From: Hymenobacter lucidus
GTDB taxonomy: Bacteria; Bacteroidota; Bacteroidia; Cytophagales; Hymenobacteraceae
Direction: 5' to 3'
Assembly (NCBI RefSeq): GCF_020447265.1
Contig: NZ_JAJADR010000009.1
Location: 1-64,000, forward strand
Length of the DNA: 64,000 nucleotides
The position numbers and the translations under genes were made by a program. This document shows positions 1-9,400 of this stretch, one piece after another (position 1 is the first letter of the stretch; each line of letters begins with the position of its first letter). The notes beneath the pieces are model-generated. The model did no database searches and was not told the origin of the DNA. It saw nothing but the letters and a program-made list of their open reading frames with translations.

Positions 1-690
1 GCCACGCGGGTTACTTCGCCGGCAAACAGGTTCAGCGAGTCCACCATCTGGTTCAGGTTCTGCTTCAACTGCAGCAGTTCGCCTTTTACGTCTACCGTAA
101 TCTTCTGCGACAAGTCGCCTTTTGCTACGGCGGTAGCTACGTTGGCAATGTCCCGTACCTGCAGGGTCAGGTTGGAGGCCATGTAGTTTACGTTGTCGGT
201 CAGGTCTTTCCACACGCCCGAGACGTTTGGAACACTGGCCTGGCCGCCCAGTTTACCTTCGGTGCCTACTTCCTGGGCCACGCGGGTTACCTCGCCGGCA
301 AACAGGTTCAGCGAGTCCACCATCTGGTTCAGGTTCTGCTTGAGCAGCAGCAGCTCGCCTTTCAGGTCAACCGTTACTTTCTGGCTCAGGTCGCCTTTGG
401 CTACGGCGGTAGCTACGTTGGCAATGTCGCGCACCTGAGAGGTCAGGTTGGACGCCATTGTGTTTACGTTGTCGGTCAGCTGCTTCCATACGCCGCCCAC
501 GTTGGGTACCGAGGCCTGGCCGCCGAGTTTACCTTCGGTACCTACTTCCTGGGCCACGCGGGTTACTTCGCCGGCAAACAGGTTCAGGTTGTCGATGGTT
601 TTGTTGATGGTTTCGGCCATCACCTTGAAGTCGCCCGACACCGGAATCTGGAAGGTTTCATCCAGGTTTCCTTTCGAAATGTTCTTCAAC
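1..690 (-). repeat. tandem 276-bp HAMP-coding repeats
   Basis: Nearly identical in-frame 276-bp units (92 codons) with a copy start at 1, 277 and 553 on the + strand. The DNA identity is higher than needed to keep the protein motif, so units were probably duplicated or homogenised recently. The array continues past the window start. Confidence 0.8.
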
Positions 691-1211
691 ACTTTGCCTA
701 CCTCCAATACCGGCACGGCAATGCTGTCGACGAGGCCGTTGATATTGTTGATCATGTCGCGCCAGAAGCCGGAGGCATTTTCAGCCGAGGCCCGGGCTTT
801 CAGGTTGCCTTCTACCCCGGCTACCTTCGAAATGCGCGACACCTCCCCGCCTACTCCGCCGATCATCTCAACCATCGAGTTGTATGCTTCGGCAATTTCG
901 GCGAAGATGTCATCGTTTTGCTTGGTCAGGCGCACCGACACGTCGCCCTTCTTAAAGGCGTCGAGGGCGTAGAGCACCCGGTTGAGCTGGTCGTTGACGT
1001 AGTCGGCTTCCTGACTGTCCTCCGAGCCCCGGCCACTCCCGCGTTTGCGGGTAATGTCGGAGCTGGTCCGGGCACCGGCAGGCCGCAGCATGGGGCTACG
1101 GTCATAGGGAGCGGTGGGATTGGGAGAAGAAGTTGCTGAAGACGGCGAATCCTGCTCGGACGCGTTATTTTCCGGCGTATTCGTATTCTTGGTAGTCTTA
1201 CCTGGAGCCAT
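1..1211 (-). CDS. multi-HAMP sensor histidine kinase, N-terminal part (runs off window start)
   Basis: Reading leftward from an ATG at 1211, the frame stays open to the window edge (about 403 codons), so the catalytic end is outside the window. After a polar, Ser/Pro-rich cytoplasmic-looking N-terminus of about 80 residues with no signal peptide, the protein consists of HAMP repeats. The last ones are near-identical 92-residue units (276 bp period: the same GCCACGCGGGTTAC stretch starts at 1, 277 and 553), each containing LNLFAGEVTRVAQEVGTEG and DIANVATAVAKGDLSQK. Strings of 92-residue HAMP repeats are typical of Nik1-like group III hybrid histidine kinases that sense osmotic or cell-wall state; a kinase domain, possibly receiver domains, is inferred to follow. 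Divergent from topA. The exact nature of the output domain cannot be seen. Confidence 0.8.
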   Translation of the reverse strand, partial: MAPGKTTKNTNTPENNASEQDSPSSATSSPNPTAPYDRSPMLRPAGARTSSDITRKRGSGRGSEDSQEADYVNDQLNRVLYALDAFKKGDVSVRLTKQNDDIFAEIAEAYNSMVEMIGGVGGEVSRISKVAGVEGNLKARASAENASGFWRDMINNINGLVDSIAVPVLEVGKVLKNISKGNLDETFQIPVSGDFKVMAETINKTIDNLNLFAGEVTRVAQEVGTEGKLGGQASVPNVGGVWKQLTDNVNTMASNLTSQVRDIANVATAVAKGDLSQKVTVDLKGELLLLKQNLNQMVDSLNLFAGEVTRVAQEVGTEGKLGGQASVPNVSGVWKDLTDNVNYMASNLTLQVRDIANVATAVAKGDLSQKITVDVKGELLQLKQNLNQMVDSLNLFAGEVTRV

Positions 1212-1568
1212 ACAAAGGGTAGGGTTGCGAAGCCTGGAGTAGAGAGGCGATGCTGTAAACCAGAAACCGCTACAAGGCAGTTCCCAGACTCACAAAGGTA
1301 GCAAATACGGCTTTTTAAACCACATTCTCGTAGTGGAGGTTAAATCCTTTTGCAAAGTAGCAAGCAGTGAACCAGTTGCCCGGCCGGTTGTGTTGCTCAG
1401 GCCCTGCTTTGCGCCCTGCCCGGCCAGTGTCGGTCAGCATAATTGCGGACCACTGCGGTGGCGCATCGGATTATTCCAGCATCTTTGCGGCAAAATTCAA
1501 CTTTTCCTTTCCTTCGGCCGTTTCCTTAGTCCGAGCCTCTTTTCGTATCCCGCCCTCTCCTAGTTTAT
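1212..1568. other. divergent intergenic region, kinase/topA
   Basis: 357 bp without a convincing gene. It holds a perfect TAnnTTTG -7 box (TACCTTTG) on the minus strand at 1293-1300 for the kinase gene and a CATCTTTG box at 1480-1487 on the plus strand, about 80 bp before topA. Short open frames here are not supported by codon bias or homology that I recognise. Confidence 0.6.
1293..1300 (-). promoter_or_regulatory. Bacteroidota -7 box for the kinase gene
   Basis: The minus strand reads TACCTTTG, a full match to TAnnTTTG, leaving a leader of about 75 nt to the ATG at 1211. An AT-rich tract (TTTAAAAA) lies about 20 bp upstream in the position of the -33 element. Confidence 0.5.
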
Positions 1569-4052
1569 ATGGTCAAAAATTTAGTCATCGTAGAGTCCCC
1601 TGCCAAAGCCAAGACCATTGAAGGGTATCTGGGAAAGGACTTTATTGTCAAGTCCAGCTTCGGCCACGTCCGGGACCTGCCCAAGGACAATAATGCCATT
1701 GATATTGCCAACGGCTTCAAGCCGACCTACGTCGTATCGCCCGACAAGCGCGAAATAATTGCCCAGCTGAAGAAGCTGGCCAAGGAAGCCGAAACCGTGT
1801 GGCTGGCGAGTGACGATGACCGGGAGGGGGAGGCCATTTCGTGGCACCTGGCCGAAACGCTGAACCTGAATGAATCCAAAACCCGGCGCATCGTGTTCCG
1901 GGAGATTACCAAGAATGCCATTCTCAACGCCATTGAGAATCCGCGGGAAATTGACCTCAACCTGGTAAATGCCCAGCAGGCCCGCCGCGTCCTCGACCGT
2001 CTCGTGGGCTTCGAGCTGAGCCCGGTGCTCTGGAAAAAGGTGAAAACCGGTCTTTCCGCCGGCCGCGTGCAGTCGGTGGCCGTGCGCTTCGTGGTGGAGC
2101 GGGAGCGGGAAATCAACCAGCACAAGTCGTCGTCGGCGTACCGGGTAACGGCCCGCTTTGATGCTGGCCGCGGCACCACGCTGGAGGCCGAACTGCCCAC
2201 GCGCTTCAAAACCCAGGCCGAAGCGCAGGAATTTCTGGCCCGCTGCATCGGGGCTAGCTACCGCATTGAAAACCTGGAGAAAAAGCCCGGAAAACGCAGC
2301 CCTGCGCCGCCGTTTACTACCTCCACCCTGCAGCAGGAAGCCTCGCGCAAGCTCGGCTTCTCGGTAGCCCAGACGATGAGCGTGGCCCAAAAGCTCTACG
2401 AAGCCGGCAAGATCAGCTACATGCGGACCGACTCGGTGAACCTGAGCCAGGACGCGCTGGCGGCGGCCAAGGCCGAAATCAGCAGTGCCTACGGCCCCGA
2501 ATACGCCCACACCCGCCACTTCAAGACCAAATCGGCCTCGGCCCAGGAGGCGCACGAAGCCATCCGGCCCACCGATTTCGCGCTGGTGAAAGCCGGCTCC
2601 GACTCCTCCGAGCAACGCCTCTACGATTTGATCCGGAAGCGGGCCATGGCCTCGCAGATGGCCGACGCCACGATTGAGCGTACGGTAGCCACCATCGGCA
2701 TCAGCACCCAGCCCGGCACGCCGCTCATGGCCACGGGCGAAGTCATTACGTTTGAGGGCTTTCTGAAAGCCTACAGCGAGTCAAAGGATGAGGAAACGCT
2801 GGACGAGGACGCCAGCACCGAATCGTCATTTTCGCGCGGTCTGCCCCCGCTGAACCTGCAACAAGAGCTGCCCCTGCAGAGCCTGAAGGCCACCGAGCGG
2901 TTTGCTTCCCCGGCCGCCCGCTACACTGAAGCCTCGCTGGTAAAAAAGCTGGAGGAAATGGGCATCGGCCGACCTTCCACCTACGCGCCTACCATCAGCA
3001 CGATTCAGAAGCGCGGCTACGTGGAAAAAGACACCCGTGAAGGCAAGGAACGCAAATTTCACGTGCTGACGCTGGAAGGCGACGAGGTGAAGACCGAAGC
3101 CAAAACTGAAACCTACGGTGCCGATAAAGCCAAGCTGTTTCCCACGGATACGGCCATGGTCGTCAACGATTTCCTGGTGGAGCACTTCCCCATTATCATC
3201 GATTACCAGTTCACGGCCAAAGTTGAGGGTGAGTTTGACCTGATTGCCAACGGCCAGGAGCAGTGGGGCAAGATGCTGGCCGATTTCTACGGCACCTTCC
3301 ACGAAACCATCGAGCGGGGCCAGGACATTGAGCGCAGCACGCTGGGCAGCACCCGGGAAATCGGCATTCACCCCGAAACCGGCCAGAAGCTGACGGCCCG
3401 CCTGGGCCGCTACGGCCCCTACGTGCAGATTGAGCCCAAAGAAGGTGCCCCCGAAGGCGAAAAGGCAGTGTATGCCAGCCTGCGCAAAGGCCAGTTTATC
3501 GAGAACATCACCCTGGAAGAGGCGCTGGATCTGTTTAAGCTGCCGCGCATCGTGGGCGAGTTTGAGGATAAGTCGATGACGGCGGCGCTGGGTCGTTTCG
3601 GCCCGTACATCCGCCACGACAGCAAATTCTACTCCCTGACCAAGGAGCAGGACCCGCACACCATTACGGCCGATGAGGCCGTGGCGCTCATTGAGGCCAA
3701 GCGCAAAACTGACGCGGAACGCCTGATTAAGGACTTCCCCGGCCGCGAAGACGTGCAGGTGCTCAACGGCCGCTTTGGTCCCTACATCGTGGTGGGCAAG
3801 AAGAACGTGAAGATTCCCAAGGGCGAGGAGCCGGCCGACCTGACGCTGGAGCGCTGCCTGGAGCTGGCCGAAGCCACCCCGGACAAGCCTGCCAAAGGGG
3901 GCCGTTTTGCCAAGAAAGCCGCGCCGGCCGCTGAAGATGCCGCCGATAAGCCCGCCAAGAAAAAGCCGGCGGCCAAGAAGCCAGCTGCTAAAAAAGCGGC
4001 GGGCACTGCCGCCAAGAAACCGGCGGCCAAGAAGCCTGCTGCCAAAGCGTAG
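1569..4052 (+). CDS. topA: DNA topoisomerase I (type IA)
   Basis: Relaxes negative supercoils through a transient 5'-phosphotyrosine bond. The N-terminus LVIVESPAKAKTIEGYLG and the acidic SDDDREGEAI motif form the TOPRIM domain (about residues 1-120). The catalytic tyrosine is in SYMRTDS at residue 284. The four-domain clamp follows, with the SYTEASLVKKLEEMGIGRPSTY-type region near residue 460 (only quoted in part), then several C-terminal topoisomerase repeats of the form LGRYGPYV/LGRFGPYI/NGRFGPYI. The last 45 or so residues are a Lys/Ala/Pro tail (KKPAAKK repeats) resembling histone H1, common in Bacteroidota TopA and probably binding DNA nonspecifically. Length 827 aa fits the family. The upstream in-frame region is short and TATGGTC at 1568 gives the only sensible start. 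A terminator follows at 4073-4107. Confidence 0.97.
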   Translation: MVKNLVIVESPAKAKTIEGYLGKDFIVKSSFGHVRDLPKDNNAIDIANGFKPTYVVSPDKREIIAQLKKLAKEAETVWLASDDDREGEAISWHLAETLNLNESKTRRIVFREITKNAILNAIENPREIDLNLVNAQQARRVLDRLVGFELSPVLWKKVKTGLSAGRVQSVAVRFVVEREREINQHKSSSAYRVTARFDAGRGTTLEAELPTRFKTQAEAQEFLARCIGASYRIENLEKKPGKRSPAPPFTTSTLQQEASRKLGFSVAQTMSVAQKLYEAGKISYMRTDSVNLSQDALAAAKAEISSAYGPEYAHTRHFKTKSASAQEAHEAIRPTDFALVKAGSDSSEQRLYDLIRKRAMASQMADATIERTVATIGISTQPGTPLMATGEVITFEGFLKAYSESKDEETLDEDASTESSFSRGLPPLNLQQELPLQSLKATERFASPAARYTEASLVKKLEEMGIGRPSTYAPTISTIQKRGYVEKDTREGKERKFHVLTLEGDEVKTEAKTETYGADKAKLFPTDTAMVVNDFLVEHFPIIIDYQFTAKVEGEFDLIANGQEQWGKMLADFYGTFHETIERGQDIERSTLGSTREIGIHPETGQKLTARLGRYGPYVQIEPKEGAPEGEKAVYASLRKGQFIENITLEEALDLFKLPRIVGEFEDKSMTAALGRFGPYIRHDSKFYSLTKEQDPHTITADEAVALIEAKRKTDAERLIKDFPGREDVQVLNGRFGPYIVVGKKNVKIPKGEEPADLTLERCLELAEATPDKPAKGGRFAKKAAPAAEDAADKPAKKKPAAKKPAAKKAAGTAAKKPAAKKPAAKA

Positions 4053-4072
4053 GCGGTTTCAATGCTGCTACC

Positions 4073-4107
4073 AAAAGCCTCTGCCGACCTCGGTGGAGGC
4101 TTTTTTT
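4073..4107 (+). terminator. rho-independent terminator of topA
   Basis: Stem AAAAGCCTC ... GAGGCTTTT around a GC-rich loop followed by a run of seven T, 20 bp after the topA stop. Confidence 0.85.
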
Positions 4108-4169
4108 GGGCCGTGAAATTCCGGGAGCTTCCCTGCGTTGTATAGCCGCACCTCTATTTTCTGACTATC

Positions 4170-5018
4170 GTGACCAAAGCATTCTGGCTGCTGCTCGGGC
4201 TTCCTTTTCTGGCTGGTGGGCAAGTGCTTACCACCGCTCCTATCCCGGCTCCGGTACCCTACGCCTGGCTAACGGCGGGCCAGTACGACGCCCGCCAAAC
4301 CGTGGCGGCACGGTTTGCGCCCCCGGCCGGCACGGTGCGGGTAGCGGTGGCAGCGGGCTCATTCGGCGCGTGGCTGCGTACCCTGCCGCTGCTGCCGGCC
4401 GGCTCGGCGGTGCATTTGTACAACGGCCAGCTGAAAACCCCGCAGAACGTGCACGCGGCCGTGCTTCGCATTGATGTGGGCAGCCGGGATTTGCAGCAGT
4501 GCGCCGACGCGGTAATCCGGCTGCGGGGCGAATACCTATTCAGCCAGAACCCCGATAAAGTGCATTTCCACCTCACCAGCGGCCATGACATCTGGTTTTC
4601 GGACTGGTACGGCGGCAAGGGCTTTCGGGCTAGCGGCAACGAGGTGGAGCCCACTACCCGGGCCGTGGAGCAGCCCACGCACGCGGTATTTCGCCGCTAC
4701 CTCGACCAGATTTTCACGTACGCCGGCACGCTTTCTTTAGACCGGGAGCTGCAGCCGGTGCCGCTGGGTGCCGTGCAGCCCGGCGACGTGCTGATTCACG
4801 GCGGCTCACCGGGCCACGCCGTTATTGTGCTAGACGTGGCCGAGGAGCCCCGCACCAAGCAGCGGTACGTGCTGCTGGCGCAAAGCTACATGCCGGCCCA
4901 GCAGATACACGTGCTCCGCGACGCCAAGCGGGGTGCCTGGTTTGCCGTCAACTCCCGGGAGCCCCACTTCGACACGCCGGAATGGACCTTTGGCAGCAAT
5001 GAGCTGAAGCGCTTCTGA
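4170..5018 (+). CDS. secreted DUF4846 domain protein
   Basis: 282 aa starting from GTG. Residues 1-18 (MTKAFWLLLGLPFLAGGQ) look like a signal peptide. The body matches what I know of the DUF4846 family: a YAWL segment, an SFGAWLRTLPLLPAGS segment, then IDVGSRDLQQCADAVIRLR and a C-terminal block with GDVLIHGGSPGHAVIV. The last motif, a conserved His in a GHAVI context, resembles NlpC/P60- or CHAP-like cysteine peptidase folds, but I cannot identify a full catalytic set, so the biochemical role stays unknown. Probably periplasmic. It has no obvious functional link to topA or to the sirtuin downstream. Confidence 0.75.
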   Translation: MTKAFWLLLGLPFLAGGQVLTTAPIPAPVPYAWLTAGQYDARQTVAARFAPPAGTVRVAVAAGSFGAWLRTLPLLPAGSAVHLYNGQLKTPQNVHAAVLRIDVGSRDLQQCADAVIRLRGEYLFSQNPDKVHFHLTSGHDIWFSDWYGGKGFRASGNEVEPTTRAVEQPTHAVFRRYLDQIFTYAGTLSLDRELQPVPLGAVQPGDVLIHGGSPGHAVIVLDVAEEPRTKQRYVLLAQSYMPAQQIHVLRDAKRGAWFAVNSREPHFDTPEWTFGSNELKRF

Positions 5019-5094
5019 AAAGCCGGCCGGGGTGGTACTTTGCAGCCGAGAGGCCGGTGCGGGCCGCTTATTGTTCCGATGACTTACTGAACCC

Positions 5095-5793
5095 ATGAAA
5101 AAGAAGATTGTAGTGCTGACCGGGGCTGGCATCAGCGCCGAAAGCGGGCTGGCAACGTTCCGGGGCTCCGACGGGCTGTGGGAAGGCCACCGGGTGGAAG
5201 ATGTAGCCTCACCCGAAGGCTGGGCCCGCAACCCGGAGCTGGTGCTGGAGTTTTACAATCAGCGCCGGGCCGCCGCCCGGGCCGCCCAGCCCAATGCCGG
5301 CCACCTGGCCCTGGTTGCTCTGGAGCAGGCCTATGAGGTAGTCATCATCACCCAGAACGTGGACGATTTGCACGAGCGGGCCGGTTCCAGCCGCGTTATT
5401 CACCTGCACGGCAAGCTGTTTGAGTCGCGCAGCACGCGCCACGAAAACCTGGTGTACCCGATGACACAGGACCGGATTGAGTTGGGCGACCTGTGCGAGC
5501 AAGGCCACCAGCTGCGGCCCAATATCGTGTGGTTTGGCGAAGCCGTGCCCCTGATGGAGCGCGCCATGGAAGAAACCGCCACGGCCGACGTATTTATGGT
5601 CGTCGGCACTTCGCTGCAGGTGTATCCGGCGGCCAACCTGGTGCACTACACGCCCACCGGCTGCCCCACCTATATTATTGACCCTAACCAGCCCAATCTG
5701 GTGGCACGGCCCCATCTGCATTTCGTACGGGAGCCGGCTACTACCGGCGTGCCGCGGGTGGCGGCTGAGCTGCTGGGCCAGGCCACTGCGTAA
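5095..5793 (+). CDS. cobB: NAD-dependent protein deacylase, Sir2 family
   Basis: 232 aa. The Rossmann motif GAGISAESGLATFRG is at residues 10-24, QNVDDLHERAG near residue 86 and the catalytic His in HLHGKL near residue 104; FGEAVPLM and GTSLQVYPAANLV complete the NAD/substrate site. This is the short SIRT5-like (class III) type, which removes acyl groups such as succinyl from lysines using NAD. The zinc module is atypical: of the usual four cysteines only one remains (CEQGHQLRP). I recall the same loss in many Bacteroidota sirtuins, so it is not read as a damaged gene. A TACTTTG -7-like box lies about 55 bp before the start. Confidence 0.93.
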   Translation: MKKKIVVLTGAGISAESGLATFRGSDGLWEGHRVEDVASPEGWARNPELVLEFYNQRRAAARAAQPNAGHLALVALEQAYEVVIITQNVDDLHERAGSSRVIHLHGKLFESRSTRHENLVYPMTQDRIELGDLCEQGHQLRPNIVWFGEAVPLMERAMEETATADVFMVVGTSLQVYPAANLVHYTPTGCPTYIIDPNQPNLVARPHLHFVREPATTGVPRVAAELLGQATA

Positions 5794-5821
5794 CTTCCTT
5801 TTCCGCCCCACTCCTTCCCTT

Positions 5822-6373
5822 ATGGCTTCTGCTTTTGGCCACGCTCTGCTGGGCGCCACGCTCGGCAAACTACTGCTCCCCTCCCGCTCCCACTGGCCCT
5901 ACTGGCTGTTAGCCGCCGCCTGCGCCGTGCTGCCCGATGCCGATGTGGTCGGCTTTAAATTCGGGGTAGCCTATGCCAGCTTATGGGGCCACCGGGGCCT
6001 CACGCATTCGGTGCTGGCGGCAGTAGTGCTGGCTTCGGTGCTGGTTTTTCTCGTTCGAATTTTTCGTCCTGCTAACCAGCCCGCTGCTGGAAGGCTTTGG
6101 CTGCTACTGTTTCTGGCCACCGTATCGCACGGCGTGCTCGATGCCATGACCACCGGCGGACTGGGTGTGGCCTTTCTGAGTCCGTGGGAGCAGCAGCGTT
6201 ACTTCTTCAGCTTCCGGCCCATCCAGGTTTCGCCCATTGGTGTGAAGCGTTTTGCGGGGGCTGCCGCCTGGCGCGTGCTGCGCAGTGAGGCCGTGTGGGT
6301 GGGTATTCCGTGCCTGCTGCTCTGGCTGAGCCAGCGGATTCTGCGGCCGACACAAGCTCAGCGGCAGCCTTGA
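5822..6373 (+). CDS. membrane-bound metal-dependent hydrolase (YdjM/DUF457 family)
   Basis: 183 aa from the ATG at 5822, preferred over the in-frame upstream ATG at 5678 because that one overlaps cobB extensively. The protein has the family hallmarks: an N-terminal GHALLGATLGKL, then PDADVVGF, and HRGLTHSVL followed by hydrophobic segments, a second His in VSHGVLDAMT, and PIQVSPIG near the C-terminus. The His/Asp residues would bind a divalent metal at the membrane surface. Four to five transmembrane segments are visible. The physiological substrate is unknown for most members. It lies 28 bp after cobB and may be co-transcribed. Confidence 0.85.
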   Translation: MASAFGHALLGATLGKLLLPSRSHWPYWLLAAACAVLPDADVVGFKFGVAYASLWGHRGLTHSVLAAVVLASVLVFLVRIFRPANQPAAGRLWLLLFLATVSHGVLDAMTTGGLGVAFLSPWEQQRYFFSFRPIQVSPIGVKRFAGAAAWRVLRSEAVWVGIPCLLLWLSQRILRPTQAQRQP

Positions 6374-6437
6374 CGCACCCTGGCGGAGTTTATTGCGTAG
6401 AGGAGGTAACCACACAATTTCACGCTTCGCCTTCCTC

Positions 6438-9400
6438 ATGCGAAAACCTTACCGTCTGCTCCTTGCAGCGCTGCTTTCTGCCGTATCCGCTCCTCTTGTT
6501 GCCCAAAATCAGCCGGCTGCTCATTCCGTTTTTCTGCTTGGCAATACCGCCGGCGACGCCGTGTCGGAAAGCCACTTGCGGGCCCTACGGCAGCAATTGG
6601 AACAGCAAACTGGTCCCTTTACCGTAGTTCACCTGGGTGATATTGCCGCCAACAGCGGCCTCAAGAAAGAGCCAGAAGCCCAGACCACGGCCCGCATCGA
6701 CCAGCTGCTTGATCTGGTAAAAGGCCTGCCAAATGGCCGCATCTACTTCGTGCCCGGCGACAAAGACTGGGACAACTCCGGCGCCGACGGGCTGAAAAAA
6801 GTGCGCCGCCTCGAAGAATATATTGAGCAGAAGCTGCCGGGCCAGAATGCCTTTCTACCTACCGGCGGCTGCCCCGGTCCCGAAATCATTGACGTAGCGC
6901 CCAACGTACGTCTGGTGGCCATCAACTCGCCCTGGTGGACGCACCCCTACGACCGGCCCGAAGCCCCTGATACGGAGTGCAAAACCATGACCAAGGAGGA
7001 ATTTCGGGAGCAGCTGCAGGATGTGCTGGATGAAACCAAGGGCAAAAACGTGCTGGTCGTGGGCCACCACCCGGTGGTGAGCAATGGCGTGTACGGCGGC
7101 CGGATTCCGCTGGGTCGTCACCTGTTTCCGTTCGATAATGGCGTGCCGCTGCCTGTATTCGGCTCGGTGTACGCCGCTTACCGGCAGAACGTGGGCTCCC
7201 CGCGTGATATTGCCAACCCCGCCTACGCCGACCTGCGCAAGAATATGCTCAGCACGCTCAAGGAAAACCCCGGCGTGGTATACGCCGCCGCCCACGACTA
7301 CAGCCTGCAACTTACCCGCCTCGAAGACAACTACCACTTGATTTCGGGCAGCTTTACCGAAAAAGAGCACGTCGGCTCCGATTCGCGGGCGTTGTACAAC
7401 AAATCGGAAAAAGGATTTTCCAAGCTCGACTACTACGCCGATGGCACGGTGAAATCGTATTTCTACACCTTTGCCAAAGGCGGCGCTACGGCTCAGGAAT
7501 CGTTCAACGCGACGCTGTTCCAATCGGCCTGCACCGAACCGCGCCTGCCCAATGTGCCGGTCAATGCCTTTATTCCCGAGTGCCCATCGGCGACCAAAGG
7601 CGTAGCGGCTCCTAAGCCCGATGCGCCGTTTCAACCCACGGTGACGTTGGCACCCGGCCCGCAGTACAAGGGCAAGCCCGGCAAGAATTTCTTTCTCGGC
7701 CCGCTCTACCGCACTTCCTGGACCCAGCCCGTTACCGTTAAAACCCTGGATCTGGGCACCGAGAAAGGCGGGCTGCGCATCTTCGGCAAAGGCGGCGGCC
7801 GCCAGACGACTTCCGTCAAGCTTATTGCCGCCGACAGCTCGGAGTACGTGTTTCGCTCCGTCGATAAGGACGTGACGCGCATTCTGCCACCCGAACTGCG
7901 TACCTCCATTGCCGCCGACGTGCTGCGCGACATCACGCCCACGGCCCACCCCTACTCGGCGCTGGTAACGGGCTCGTTGCTCGACCAGACCGATATCCTG
8001 CACGCCCGGCCCCGCCTGTTTGTGCTGCCCGACAACAGCCAGCTGGGCCCCTATCGTGAGCAGTATGCCGGCCTGATGGGCACGCTGGAAGACCGCCCCG
8101 TAGACCCCAAGCCCAACCTGCCCGGCTTTGGCGGCGCCGAGGAAGTGCGCCGCTCGTTCAGCTTTTTCCGCCAGCTCTACAAAGACCACGACAACCAGGT
8201 AGATGCCGTGGCCCTGGGCAAGGCCCGGGCCTTCGACATGCTGGTGGCCGACTTCGGCAAGCACGAGGATAACTGGAAATGGGCGGGCTATAAGCAGGGC
8301 AAAAAAACCATCTTCCGCCCCATTCCCCGCGACCGGGACCAGAGCTTCACGCTCTGGAACGGGTTGCTGACCTACATTGCCAACCGTGAATGGGCCGTGC
8401 CCAGCATCGAGGATTTCCAGGCGGAGTTTCACGACATGGAAAGCCTGAACTGGCCGGCCCGCCACCTCGACCGGTTTTTGCTTCAGTCGCTCACCCGGGA
8501 GCAGTGGCAGCAGATTGCCAAGTACATGCAGGAGAAAATTACCCCGGCGGCCATCGACCAGGCTACCAATGAGCTGCCCAAGGAGGTGCAGCCCATTTCG
8601 GGCAACGACCTGAACCGCAAGCTCAAAGCCCGCATCCAGGAACTGCCCAAAGCGCTGGATGAATACTATCTGATGCTGGCCAAGCGCGTGGATGTGGTGG
8701 GCTCCAACAAGGCTGAAGTATTCCAGGTAATCCGCCTCGACGACGGCAAGGTACGAGTGCAGATGTTCGACAAAGCCAAGGATTCCGACGAAATCAACGG
8801 TGAAGCCCTATTTGACCGCACTTTCGACCCCAAGGAAACCGACGAAGTAGCCCTCTACGGCCTCGATGGCAAGGACATCTTCACCGTAACGGGCTCGGTG
8901 CGCAAAAGCGTGCTGGTGCGCGTTATCGGTGGCGACGGCAAAGACCGGATTACCGACGAGTCGCGCGTGGCCGGCCTGCGCACCAAAACTAAGGTGTACG
9001 ACCTGCCCGATACGGAGCTGAAGCTGAGCAAAGAAAGTGACAACCACACTTCCGAAAAGCTGGGTATCAACCGCTACGACCGGGAAGCTTTCGAATACGA
9101 CGGCTACAACCCGCGCGCCACGCTCATCTTCAACCAGAGCGACGGGTTCGGGGCCGGGACCGGCTTCGATATTGTGCGCCAGGGCTTCCGCAAGCCCGAC
9201 TACAAGAACCTGTACGGCTTTGATATTCAAGGATCTACTAACGGCAACTTCCAAGTAGCCGTGAATATGCGCCACCGCCACGCCATCAAGGCTTGGGACA
9301 TCGGGGCGCGGGCTGAGTATGGCAACTACTTCCAGTTCTACAACTTCTTCGGCCTCGGCAACGACAGCAAAAAGGACGAGGGCCTTTACGACGCCAATTT

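Noticed and set aside
1..1211. Kinase as the output partner of KaiBC
   Set aside because: It lies 59 kb away with multi-HAMP architecture; no SasA-like KaiB fold is visible, so a link would be speculation.
5095..5793. Sirtuin as a damaged gene because zinc cysteines are missing
   Set aside because: NAD-binding and catalytic motifs are intact, and I recall cysteine-poor sirtuins as usual in Bacteroidota.
6855..8465. Long open frame (536 codons) on the minus strand
   Set aside because: It is antisense to the phosphoesterase/barrel gene, is rich in His/Gly/Val/Arg as shadows of GC-rich genes are, and matches no family.
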